A stretch of 39,684 bases of DNA, from assembly GCA_021324535.1 (NCBI GenBank), contig JAJPIU010000220.1, positions 1-39,684 of the forward strand, read 5' to 3'. Positions 24,338 to 31,892 of this stretch are shown here, in pieces; the first letter of the stretch is position 1, and each line of letters opens with the position of its first letter. The notes beneath the pieces are model-generated. The model was not told the DNA's origin and ran no database searches. It saw nothing but the letters and a program-made list of their open reading frames with translations. Origin of the DNA: Pseudomonadota bacterium (GTDB lineage: Bacteria; Chloroflexota; Ktedonobacteria; Ktedonobacterales; JADMIN01). The position numbers and the translations under genes were made by a program.

Positions 24338-25252
24338 ATGGTGAACCGGTTCACTGGCGAGGGTAATGATCCTGGCGGAACAGACTACTCTGGCGGCTAT
24401 ACAGGGCGCCAAGCGCCTCTTGCGCCACGTTTTGCCCAACCCACCCATGCGCCTGAGCGTATGACAGACACGACGGGATCGGCAGGCACGGCAAACGGGT
24501 ATGCAGGGAGCGCGACGGAGTCCGATGTGAGGTATCCTAACCCAATTTACACGCGCCCACCTTATAGCAGATCCGTTCCCGTCTCGCGCCGTCGCACGGC
24601 GCGCCCGGAAGCGCATGGCGCGCATAGTCCGTTGCGCGCGACGATGAACACCAGGGATGACATAGCGATGCTCGAAACGCAGAAATATGTGATACCCGGC
24701 AAAAGACATGAGGATGACATAACAATGCTTGAAACGCAGAAATATGTGACGCCAACCAACCGCCAAATAAGCTATCAGCCCACTCCCTGGTCGCTGGTAA
24801 ACAGCCTGCTCGGCTGGGTAGATGAACTCACCGGCGGCAAGGCCGGTGTGTTGCAACGGCTGTTTACCTACCTGTTGATCGGCGGCACGGCGGCGCTGGT
24901 CAATCTTGGCGTTCTGGCGACCTTCTTCCACTTTGGCTCGGCGAAAAACCTGCCATATAACTTGTTGGCCAACGCGGTCGCCTACGAGGTCTCGATCATG
25001 GCCAACTTTATTCCCAACGACTACATCACCTTCCGTCATCTGGAGGGACACAGCCGTTCTTGGGCGGCGCGCTGCCTGCGTTTCCACATCACCAGCATCG
25101 GCGGCATCATCGTCACCTTTACCATCTACTCCATACTGTTTGGGCTGGTAGGACTGCCCGCACTGATCGCCCAGGCCATCGCGCTGATCATCGCGGTGTT
25201 CTTCAACTTCACCTTCCACCATGTGTTCACCTATCGCGGCAGAAACCATTAA
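24338..25252 (+). CDS. GtrA-family membrane protein with disordered N-terminus
   Basis: 304 residues. The first about 150 residues are polar and disordered (TTD/GYTGRQAPL, SRRRTARPEAHGAH). They contain an in-frame 57-bp duplication giving two copies of DDIxMLETQKYVxP. The C-terminal 130 residues form four transmembrane helices of the GtrA type (LLIGGTAALVNLGVLATFFHF, NLLANAVAYEVSIMANFIPNDYITFR, split, and FFNFTFHHVFTYRG at the end). GtrA proteins are thought to move lipid-linked sugars or help glycosyltransferases in cell-envelope glycan synthesis. The start ATG 24338 has AGGG directly upstream; another start inside the disordered part cannot be excluded. Followed by a strong terminator. Confidence 0.82.
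   Translation: MVNRFTGEGNDPGGTDYSGGYTGRQAPLAPRFAQPTHAPERMTDTTGSAGTANGYAGSATESDVRYPNPIYTRPPYSRSVPVSRRRTARPEAHGAHSPLRATMNTRDDIAMLETQKYVIPGKRHEDDITMLETQKYVTPTNRQISYQPTPWSLVNSLLGWVDELTGGKAGVLQRLFTYLLIGGTAALVNLGVLATFFHFGSAKNLPYNLLANAVAYEVSIMANFIPNDYITFRHLEGHSRSWAARCLRFHITSIGGIIVTFTIYSILFGLVGLPALIAQAIALIIAVFFNFTFHHVFTYRGRNH
24656..24754 (+). repeat. 57-bp in-frame duplication inside the GtrA gene
   Basis: The segment starting GATGACAT at 24656 recurs at 24713 with about 90% identity over some 40 bp, giving two DDIxMLETQKYV peptides. The period is 19 codons. Confidence 0.85.
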
Positions 25253-25268
25253 CCCGCGCTGATCGCCT

Positions 25269-25310
25269 CCTCCTCCCTTCTTTGGAAAGGGAGGAGGCTT
25301 TGTCTTTGTA
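25269..25310 (+). terminator. Rho-independent terminator after the GtrA gene
   Basis: 11-bp perfect stem CCTCCTCCCTT (25269-25279) / AAGGGAGGAGG (25287-25297), 7-nt loop, followed by the T-rich tail CTTTGTCTTTG. Confidence 0.85.
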
Positions 25311-25466
25311 GCGGCGATGACCAGACGGGCAGGCAACACAGGATGCGAATCATACCGGCTCGCGGCAGATCGTGACGCAGGTCACAGACCAGCCCACTCG
25401 AAGCTAGCCAGGGATGGCTACCCAACGCTACAATATGTAGAGGTATCACGCAGAGGGGGCCAACAT

Positions 25467-25967
25467 ATGACAATGGATCGCCAAGAAGCTATTGAGTTTT
25501 TGGTAGATCATTACCAGCATCCGCACAATAAAGGGCCGCTCCCTGACGCCGACATTCATCTGACGGGCGGCAATCCGGGATGTAGCGACCGTGTGGAGAT
25601 GTATGCTAAAGTAGGGGATGACGGGCGTGTGGAGGCCGTGACCTTCGAGGGCGAGGGATGCACTATCAGCATGGCCGCCGCGTCGTATGTCACCGAGCTG
25701 ACCCAGGGGATGACACTCGATGAGATCGAGGCGCTGAGCTTCGAGACATTAATTGATGATCTTGGGCGTGAGGTGGTGATGACACGTCCCACCTGTGCGA
25801 CTGTGGCGCTAGGAACGCTGAAAAAGGGCGCGCATGAACTGAATATGCGCCGCAAAGCTGAGAGCAATGCCACAGGCACAGACACAGACACAGGCACAGG
25901 CACAGACACAGCAGAGAGCAAAGTGGCAGGCAAAGACGCCAACGCCGCAGAAGAACCAGTAGGCTAA
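25467..25967 (+). CDS. IscU/SufU-like Fe-S cluster scaffold protein
   Basis: 166 residues from ATG 25467, with AGAGGGGG upstream. The three cluster-ligand cysteines are present: C39 in NPGCSD, C65 in GEGCTIS, C110 in RPTCA, plus D41. The usual Gly after the first Cys is Ser40. Only 44 residues separate C65 and C110, so the extra segment typical of SufU is missing and the core is closer to IscU. A tail of about 35 residues rich in Thr/Asp/Gly (GTDTDTGTGTDT) follows, which normal family members lack. It would accept sulfur from a SufS-type desulfurase, or build clusters for the SufBD proteins encoded 11 kb away. Confidence 0.85.
   Translation: MTMDRQEAIEFLVDHYQHPHNKGPLPDADIHLTGGNPGCSDRVEMYAKVGDDGRVEAVTFEGEGCTISMAAASYVTELTQGMTLDEIEALSFETLIDDLGREVVMTRPTCATVALGTLKKGAHELNMRRKAESNATGTDTDTGTGTDTAESKVAGKDANAAEEPVG
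25874..25911 (+). repeat. ACAGGCACAGAC-type microsatellite in the scaffold gene
   Basis: Alternating ACAGGC and ACAGAC hexamers encode the GTDTDTGTGTDT tail. All units keep the reading frame, so copy number can change without breaking the gene. Confidence 0.85.
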
Positions 25968-26359
25968 GGCGAGCAGGCTAGCCAGTGAGCGCAGCCATGT
26001 GAGGTTCCTGCTCCGGCTACAGATCGCATGCTGTAGTGGTGGAGAGTTGTGGGGATGTGGGGAGACAAAAAGACATGAGAAGAAGAGCAGATCTGTCGGG
26101 TCAACACGTTACGTCAGATTGTGCAAAAACATCACACGAATGATACCAAACTCATACCCGGTTCTCTATTTTCCCTCTTGTGGGGGATGACAAGTGTGAT
26201 ACAATAGGCGCATATACCTGCTTGCGCCAGACCCTCATCGGCGTCTTATGTGTCTCTTGCGTCTCTCGTCCGTCTGGGGCGTTTCAATCGAACCGCTCGC
26301 AGCCATGCGTGGCGTAGCGGCCAGGTTACAGTGGAGTAGGGTCTTTTGGGGAGCAAACA
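25968..26359. other. Leader region of the chemosensory operon
   Basis: 392 bp without a gene. It contains the predicted promoter at 26178-26205 and a leader of about 150 nt before the first start codon. The rest shows nothing I can name; a short frame at 25999-26190 looks like chance. Confidence 0.5.
26178..26205 (+). promoter_or_regulatory. Promoter of the chemosensory operon
   Basis: TTGTGG (26178-26183), 16-nt spacer, TACAAT (26200-26205) with an upstream TG giving the extended -10 TGATACAAT. About 155 bp before the DUF4388 start. Confidence 0.6.
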
Positions 26360-27649
26360 ATGGAGCAAACAGTTCAAGGGCGCATCCTTGATGGCGATCT
26401 TGAAACGCTAGGCTTACAGGCGACGTTGAAAATGCTCGCGCTCGGCGGCAAAACCGGCGCGCTCAACGTTGTCTCCGGGCAGGAGCGTTTGCGTGTCATC
26501 CTGGAAAACGGTCATATTGTCGCGCTTGAAGAACCACAGTTGCCTGTTCCCGATCTGCTCGAAATCTTCCGGCTGTTGGGGCGTTTTCGGGGCGCCCCAC
26601 CGGCTGATCTGCGCCAGATCGTTTCCCAGAATCCCGCGTTTCAGTTGGAGATTCTCCAGCAGCGGCGCGTGATCTCCGCAGAAGAAGCGCAACGCTATTA
26701 TGAGTTCGGTGTGACCCTGGCTATCAGCCGGGCGGTGCGCTGGGAACACGGACGCTTCGACTTCAACCGGGACATCGCTCCCAGCCAGGGACGCGCACGG
26801 CAGAGGAGGCCACTGAACGTTGACCATATTCTGCTCGATGCGCTACGCCTCGCCGACGAGCGCGATTATTCCGGCGCGCCTGCGTTCTCTCGCCTGGCTG
26901 TGGCGCGTTGGGCGCCACAGTTTCGTGGCGATCCCCAGCAGTTGAGCCTCACTCCCGATGAAGTCAACGTCCTCTCCCTCTCCAATGGCCGACTTCCCCT
27001 CTACGCTGTCTCGTATGGCTTGCTCCTGCCGGAGGCCCGTGTCTTCCAGGCGTTGCAGCGCTTGCTGGAAAAAGGGCTGGTGGAGCTTGTTGACGCGCGT
27101 ATGGAGGCGGAACTGGAACATAGCTTGATCAATTTGATCACCAAATACCAGAGCCAGTTGGCGCAGAGTGGGCGAGTCGCGCCGGAGCAACACATGCTTG
27201 AGCTAGCGTTGACTATGGGGGAATGCGTCAACGATCTTCTGCGCCATCATCGCCAATATGCGCGGATGCTGCGCGGGCGTGGCGACATTACCCCCGCAGA
27301 AGCCAACCGTTTTATCGAGAGCCGTTTTCGCTCACTGCTGGATCACGTTGTGCGGGAATACCCACGCATGGACGAGATCATCAGGTTCAACGGCGGCCTG
27401 ATCGATCTGACGGACGTGCGTCAGCTCGACCGCGTGGTGCGCGGACGTGAGTTGATCGAATGCTATTGGGATGCTACCCAACTGTTTCATCACCTGATGC
27501 AGTTGGTGTTTGACCAAACGGTGAGCGATGAAGTGGGGCAACCCCATTCGGGGCGGCACTTCGAAGATTTGTGGGCGGTGTTCCTCCGCGAGATTGACGA
27601 CGAGATGCAGCGGCTGGCAAGTCGCTATAATGCGGCGTCGGGCTGGTAG
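26360..27649 (+). CDS. DUF4388 (PATAN-like) protein, first gene of the chemosensory operon
   Basis: 429 residues. The N-terminal domain (about 8-130: LETLGLQATLKMLALGGKTGAL, VILENGHIVALEEP) is the DUF4388/PATAN module, also found at the front of cyanobacterial PatA/PixG regulators. A middle part (about 150-260; LSLTPDEVNVLSLSNGRLPLYAVSYGLLLPE, split, then VFQALQRLLEKGLVELVD) looks like a winged helix. The C-terminal part is helical. No receiver domain is attached; instead a separate receiver gene follows about 140 nt downstream. The protein probably binds partner proteins to pass the CheA signal to motility or second-messenger enzymes. Start ATG 26360 has a weak GGGGAG upstream. Confidence 0.8.
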   Translation: MEQTVQGRILDGDLETLGLQATLKMLALGGKTGALNVVSGQERLRVILENGHIVALEEPQLPVPDLLEIFRLLGRFRGAPPADLRQIVSQNPAFQLEILQQRRVISAEEAQRYYEFGVTLAISRAVRWEHGRFDFNRDIAPSQGRARQRRPLNVDHILLDALRLADERDYSGAPAFSRLAVARWAPQFRGDPQQLSLTPDEVNVLSLSNGRLPLYAVSYGLLLPEARVFQALQRLLEKGLVELVDARMEAELEHSLINLITKYQSQLAQSGRVAPEQHMLELALTMGECVNDLLRHHRQYARMLRGRGDITPAEANRFIESRFRSLLDHVVREYPRMDEIIRFNGGLIDLTDVRQLDRVVRGRELIECYWDATQLFHHLMQLVFDQTVSDEVGQPHSGRHFEDLWAVFLREIDDEMQRLASRYNAASGW

Positions 27650-27740
27650 GCGGAGCATGCGCTGTCGTGCGGAGTTGTACAGTGTTGTCGTGAACGCAAA
27701 TGTTTGCCAGCAAGCCTGCCATCTGGCAAGCGCATACGTA

Positions 27741-27764
27741 TACGGGTAACAGTACGGGTAACAG
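27741..27764 (+). repeat. 12-bp tandem duplication upstream of the first receiver gene
   Basis: TACGGGTAACAG twice head to tail, ending 25 nt before the GTG start at 27790. Confidence 0.85.
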
Positions 27765-27789
27765 ATGTTGTGAGGAAGTGAGGGAGACA

Positions 27790-28224
27790 GTGAGTCCAGT
27801 GGTGTTGGTGGTAGACGATAGTCCCACCGTACGCAAGATCGTCCAGTTGACGCTGCAACGCGAGCGCATCGAAGTGGTGACAGCCAGCGACGGGTTGAGC
27901 GCGCTGGCGGCGGTGGCTGACGCGCAACCTGATCTCATCCTCCTCGATATCATGTTGCCGCGCATGGATGGCTATAATATCTGCCATGTCGTGCGCAGGA
28001 GCATGGCCTATCATGATCTTCCAATTATCATGCTGAGTGGTAAAGATGGGCTATTCGATAAGATGCGTGGCAAACTCGCTGGTTCTACTGAATATATCAC
28101 CAAGCCCTTTGATTCGTCTGAATTAGTGCAGACGGTGAAACGTTACCTGGATACGCCAGAGGCGCATGAGCGCGCCGCGCGGCGGCAGAAGAATCGCATG
28201 AGCCGCCTTCGCCGGCGTGTCTAG
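27790..28224 (+). CDS. Single-domain response regulator (PilG/CheY-like)
   Basis: 144 residues from GTG 27790, preceded by GAGGGAG at close spacing; the longer frame from 27700 would add a non-homologous N-terminus. Receiver motifs: VVDDS (acidic pair), phosphoacceptor in LILLDIMLPRMDGY, Ser/Thr in IIMLSGKD, Lys in YITKPFD. A basic tail of about 15 residues (RRQKNRMSRLRRRV) follows. It should be phosphorylated by the CheA encoded downstream. Order in the operon corresponds to PilG. The basic tail might bind nucleic acid or a membrane. Confidence 0.9.
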   Translation: MSPVVLVVDDSPTVRKIVQLTLQRERIEVVTASDGLSALAAVADAQPDLILLDIMLPRMDGYNICHVVRRSMAYHDLPIIMLSGKDGLFDKMRGKLAGSTEYITKPFDSSELVQTVKRYLDTPEAHERAARRQKNRMSRLRRRV

Positions 28225-28312
28225 CGCGTCTGATTGATCTCACCCGCCAGGGGCCGCCGTAGTTCTGATTCGTAGTTTGCTGTATTCATCACTGGTTTGA
28301 GGAAGGCAAGAA

Positions 28313-28693
28313 ATGATGCCGACGCCGAAAGTGCTGGTCGTAGACGATAGCTGGACCGACCTGACGCTGATTGCAACTCCCCTGCGCGAAGGGGGCTTTG
28401 ATGTCATCACTGCGGTTGATGGCGACGAGGCGCTTGAGAAAGTGATTCGTGAGCGCCCGCAGTGTGTGCTGCTCGATATTGTGCTCCCCAAGCAAAACGG
28501 CTTCCAGGTCTGTCGGCGGCTCAAGCAAATGGAGCAGAGCCGCCACATCCCCGTCATCCTGATCAGCGGAAAGAGCACCCCGCTCGATAAACGCTGGGGG
28601 TTGCAGCAGGGCGCCGACCTCTACATCACCAAGCCCTTCGATAAAGAAGAACTGGTGAATAGTGTGCGCAGCCTGACCGGCTTCGGCGTCTGA
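28313..28693 (+). CDS. Single-domain response regulator (PilH/CheY-like)
   Basis: 126 residues from ATG 28313 (or the next ATG, 28316), with AGGAAGG upstream. Receiver motifs: VVDDSW, phosphoacceptor in VLLDIVLPKQNGF, Ser in VILISGKS, Lys in YITKPFD. Nothing beyond the receiver fold. It has a hydrophobic Trp after the acidic pair where most receivers have a smaller residue. In Pil-Chp systems the second receiver often acts as a phosphate sink or antagonist of the first; that role here is inference from order. Confidence 0.9.
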   Translation: MMPTPKVLVVDDSWTDLTLIATPLREGGFDVITAVDGDEALEKVIRERPQCVLLDIVLPKQNGFQVCRRLKQMEQSRHIPVILISGKSTPLDKRWGLQQGADLYITKPFDKEELVNSVRSLTGFGV

Positions 28694-28707
28694 TCGGCGG
28701 CTCATCA

Positions 28708-28738
28708 CGCCCCCTTCCTCGATGTCGAGGAGGGGGCG
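28708..28738 (+). repeat. Strong intercistronic hairpin without T-run
   Basis: Stem CGCCCCCTTCCTCGA (28708-28722) / TCGAGGAGGGGGCG (28725-28738) with one bulged T. It lies 14 nt after the receiver stop and 67 nt before the CheW start. It lacks a T-run, so it is more likely an mRNA processing or stability element than a full terminator. Confidence 0.7.
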
Positions 28739-28804
28739 CATTGTGTCTACTGAGAGGAAACAAGCCAACGACACGCCAACGGCAAGCCAACGAAAGGAGA
28801 AGTA

Positions 28805-29626
28805 ATGAGCGATTCGAGTAATCCAGGGAATCCGCGCGATCCGCGTAACCCACACGGTGGGCAAGAGCGGCAGAGCGGCGCCGCAAGCCAACCGGACTTC
28901 GCAAGTTCATTGGGAGGACAGGCTGGCGGGCGCGGCGCGGCACAGCGCGCTCAGATGGCTGAGATGTTGCGCCAGGCATTGAGCACAATGGGATCGGGCG
29001 GGGCCAACAATAGCGCGCTCACCCCAGAGGCGCTGATGGAGCTTGCGCGGCGCGCGGGCATCAGCAATCCGGCGCAGATACCCGGCTTGCAGCGCATGGT
29101 GGGTGAGAACGCAAGCGCGCTGACCCAGGTTCCCCAACATATCATTTTTCAGCTTGGCGGCGTCGCCGATGACGACTTCGCGCCCATTATCTGCGCATTG
29201 CCTTCTGAGGCGACCCAGGGCTTGGAGCGCATCACAGAGATCACCCCAGTACCCAATACGGTAGATTGGGTGCTTGGCATTATGCAGGCGCTAGGGGTTA
29301 TCGTTTCAGTAGTTGACCTGCGCCGCTTCCTGGGGCAGCCCTCGTATGGCGTCACACCGTTCAGCCGCCTGGTGATCGTCGCGCGCAATGATATGGCGAT
29401 TGGCTTCCTGGTGGATACTGTGATCGTGATGCGTCCGCTCGATCCGCCGCTCGATCAGGCGCAGGCATCCGCATTGATGGCGCAAGCGGTTCCGGCGTGG
29501 CTTCAGCCGTATGTCGCGGGGATGACGCGGGTGGATGGGCGCGCGGTTGCCTTGCTCGATCCCGATCAACTGCTCTTCAATGATCGCATTCATCGCTATC
29601 GTGTCAAAGAGCGTGTCAGCGCCTGA
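28805..29626 (+). CDS. CheW-like coupling protein
   Basis: 273 residues from ATG 28805, preceded by AAAGGAG. The N-terminal 110 residues are disordered and rich in Gly/Asn/Ala (NPGNPRDPRNPHGGQ). The CheW domain covers about 115-270, with VDWVLGIMQALGVIVSVVDLRRFLG (split) and FSRLVIVARNDMAIGFLVDTV. CheW proteins dock CheA onto methyl-accepting proteins at the membrane. It corresponds to PilI in Pil-Chp systems. The long flexible N-terminus is unusual and may tether the array or bind other partners. It sits 167-207 nt upstream of the receptor gene in the same operon. Confidence 0.9.
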   Translation: MSDSSNPGNPRDPRNPHGGQERQSGAASQPDFASSLGGQAGGRGAAQRAQMAEMLRQALSTMGSGGANNSALTPEALMELARRAGISNPAQIPGLQRMVGENASALTQVPQHIIFQLGGVADDDFAPIICALPSEATQGLERITEITPVPNTVDWVLGIMQALGVIVSVVDLRRFLGQPSYGVTPFSRLVIVARNDMAIGFLVDTVIVMRPLDPPLDQAQASALMAQAVPAWLQPYVAGMTRVDGRAVALLDPDQLLFNDRIHRYRVKERVSA

Positions 29627-29636
29627 GCCGTTGCGC

Positions 29637-29666
29637 TGGGGCAGAGTGGGGCAGAGTGGGGCAGAG
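29637..29666 (+). repeat. 10-bp tandem repeat, three units, after the CheW stop
   Basis: TGGGGCAGAG three times head to tail, starting 10 nt after the TGA stop (29624-29626). Confidence 0.95.
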
Positions 29667-29833
29667 CGCCATTCCTGATGGACGAGAGATAGGCGCAAGC
29701 TAAATGGCCTATTGTGTAGGCAAACACATGACAGAACACGCCGCATGGTATAGACTACAGAATAGTTCTTCGGGCGTTTTCATGGTGTTCATGTGTGGTG
29801 TTGTGGATGTTGGAAAGAGAAGGCTGGTCACTG

Positions 29834-31816
29834 ATGAGTACATCCCGACCAGGATGGGCGCTCGGCGCTCAACTGAATCTCTATATGGTGATTGCCATTG
29901 TCACGCCAGCAGTGGCGGTTCTTGCGTTGGGCGCTTTTCTCATCAGTAATCAAGGGGGATCGCTCACCCAGACGGTGCTCTGGGCCATTACGCTCATTGT
30001 GACGGCGGTGGCGCTGCTGATTATCTCAGGCGTGTTGTTGCGCATGCGCATCGTCACGCGTACCCGCCTGTTGGAGCTTGCCGAGGTCTGCCGCCAAGTG
30101 AGCAGCGGCGCACGCTCGATGCGCGCGCAGGTGGTGGGTGACGACGAACTGGCTACCCTCGCATCGGGCATCAATGCGCTGCTCGATGGGCTGCCCGTCT
30201 CACCGACGGCAACACGCGCCAACGCCGCAGATTCACCCGACGCCGCGCTGTTGCAGGCGCAGATCGAGCGGTTACTGCAAGAGGTGAGCGCCGTCGGCGA
30301 TGGCGACCTGCGGGTGCAGGCGGAGGTCACACCGGACACGCTTGGCGTCTTGGCGGACTCGTTCAACTATATGATCGAGGAATTGGCGAAGGTCGTCGGG
30401 CGTGTGCAGGCGACCACCTTCCAGGTGACGAACGCGACGCGCCGCCTGCTCGACCGTTCGGCTGAGATCGCCTCAGCCTCCGAGACACAGGCCGTGCAGA
30501 TCTCGCAAACGTCGCAGGCGGTGGGCCAGCTTGCCGACTTCGTGCAGCTTTCCGCGCAAAACGCGGTGGCCGCCGCCGAGGTGGCCCGCGACGCCATTCG
30601 TAGCGCGCAGATGGGCGCTGAGTCTGTCACGCAGACCATCAATGGTATGGTGCATATCCGCGACAACGTACAGGATACCGCGAAGAAGATCAAGCGCCTG
30701 GGTGAACGCTCCAAGGAAGTGGGCGAGATCACCAGCCTGATCGAAGACATCGCCGAGCAAACCAACTTGCTGGCCCTCAACGCGGCGATTCAGTCGGCGA
30801 TGGCGGGCGAGCATGGCAGGGGCTTCGCGGTAGTGGCCGACGAGATTCGCGTGCTGGCCGAGCGTGTGGCGAAAGCCACGCAAGAGGTGACGACGCTGGT
30901 GCAGGGCATCCAGGGCGACACCTACGAGGCAGTGGTCGCGATGGAAGAAAGCACGACCGAGGTAGTCAACGGCTCACGCCTGGCCGACGCCGCAGGACAA
31001 GCACTGAAGAGCATCAACGAGGCGGTCGAGCAACAGGCGAAGATCATTGACGACATCGCGCGGGTGGCGGGCGAACGCGAACAAGTGGCCGAGGCGGTCG
31101 CCCAGGCTATGGTTCAGATCGCAGAGGTCACGCGGCAGACAAACAGCGCCACGCAAGACACCACCCGCAGCGTCAGTTACCTTGCCGAACTGGCCGAACA
31201 ACTTCGCGCATCGGTCGCCACCTTCCGGCTGCCCGATCAGATCGCCGAGCAGGCTGGCCTGAACCAACTGGCCCAGATGGAAGAAGAATACCGCGCGGGG
31301 ATGAACATGCCTGCCATTGGCAACTGGGGAGACGGCATGGGGCAGTTGCCCGCGCTCCCGGCGGCCTCGGCGCAGGCCATGAACCAGAGCATGGGGATGG
31401 GGGCCGCTGGCCCCTACCACGGCTATGAAGGTGGATTCGAGAGCGGCTACGCCGAAGGGTTCAATGGCGGCTACGACACAGGTGGCTATGCTGATCCTAG
31501 AAGCGCCTCCGTCGGCGCAGGCGGCTACGCTTCGGGCTACCCGATGGATGGCGCTGGCGTCGGAGCGTTCGACCCGCTGGCTCCGCTGAACAACAATGGC
31601 GCACAGCCGGATGCCGCTTTTGACTTTGGTGGGTATAATAGTCCTTGGGTCAATCCATCGCTGAACCCACAGAACATACCGAATCAGCCGGGGCAGATTC
31701 CTGGATACCCTGAGCAGTCACTCTATGGCTCTGATCAGGCGAATACCGGGAGCAACGGAAACAACGGGAATCTGATGAATCCCAATGGAACGCCGTTCTC
31801 GCCCGACCACTATTAG
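29834..31816 (+). CDS. Methyl-accepting chemotaxis protein, PilJ-like, no extracytoplasmic sensor
   Basis: 660 residues from ATG 29834 (AGAAGG upstream); the frame is open to 29795 without a better site. Two membrane helices (about 12-35 and 45-68) are joined by a loop of only about 10 residues. A HAMP-like segment and coil follow, then the signalling domain (about 200-470). The hairpin tip reads [26 protein letters not shown] (split), closer to PilJ than to classical Tsr-type (IEAARAGE). The last 165 residues are Gly/Tyr/Asn/Pro-rich ([18 protein letters not shown]). No CheR-binding pentapeptide is visible. The receptor must sense membrane, cytosolic or partner-borne cues. It corresponds to PilJ. 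Confidence 0.9.
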   Translation: MSTSRPGWALGAQLNLYMVIAIVTPAVAVLALGAFLISNQGGSLTQTVLWAITLIVTAVALLIISGVLLRMRIVTRTRLLELAEVCRQVSSGARSMRAQVVGDDELATLASGINALLDGLPVSPTATRANAADSPDAALLQAQIERLLQEVSAVGDGDLRVQAEVTPDTLGVLADSFNYMIEELAKVVGRVQATTFQVTNATRRLLDRSAEIASASETQAVQISQTSQAVGQLADFVQLSAQNAVAAAEVARDAIRSAQMGAESVTQTINGMVHIRDNVQDTAKKIKRLGERSKEVGEITSLIEDIAEQTNLLALNAAIQSAMAGEHGRGFAVVADEIRVLAERVAKATQEVTTLVQGIQGDTYEAVVAMEESTTEVVNGSRLADAAGQALKSINEAVEQQAKIIDDIARVAGEREQVAEAVAQAMVQIAEVTRQTNSATQDTTRSVSYLAELAEQLRASVATFRLPDQIAEQAGLNQLAQMEEEYRAGMNMPAIGNWGDGMGQLPALPAASAQAMNQSMGMGAAGPYHGYEGGFESGYAEGFNGGYDTGGYADPRSASVGAGGYASGYPMDGAGVGAFDPLAPLNNNGAQPDAAFDFGGYNSPWVNPSLNPQNIPNQPGQIPGYPEQSLYGSDQANTGSNGNNGNLMNPNGTPFSPDHY

Positions 31817-31838
31817 CCAGATTAGCCAGATTAGCCAG
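31812..31838 (+). repeat. 9-bp tandem repeat, three units, over the receptor stop codon
   Basis: ATTAGCCAG three times. The TAG in the first unit is the receptor stop (31814-31816); because the period is 9 bp, two more TAG codons follow in the same frame (31823, 31832). Confidence 0.95.
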
Positions 31839-31892
31839 CGGTACGAGCCACCACGATGAGTCACAGAGAGTAGCCAAAGATAGGCGCGATGT

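Noticed and set aside
24272-25339. 355-codon open frame on the minus strand
   Set aside because: Antisense to the GtrA gene; Arg/His/Gln-rich with no family features.
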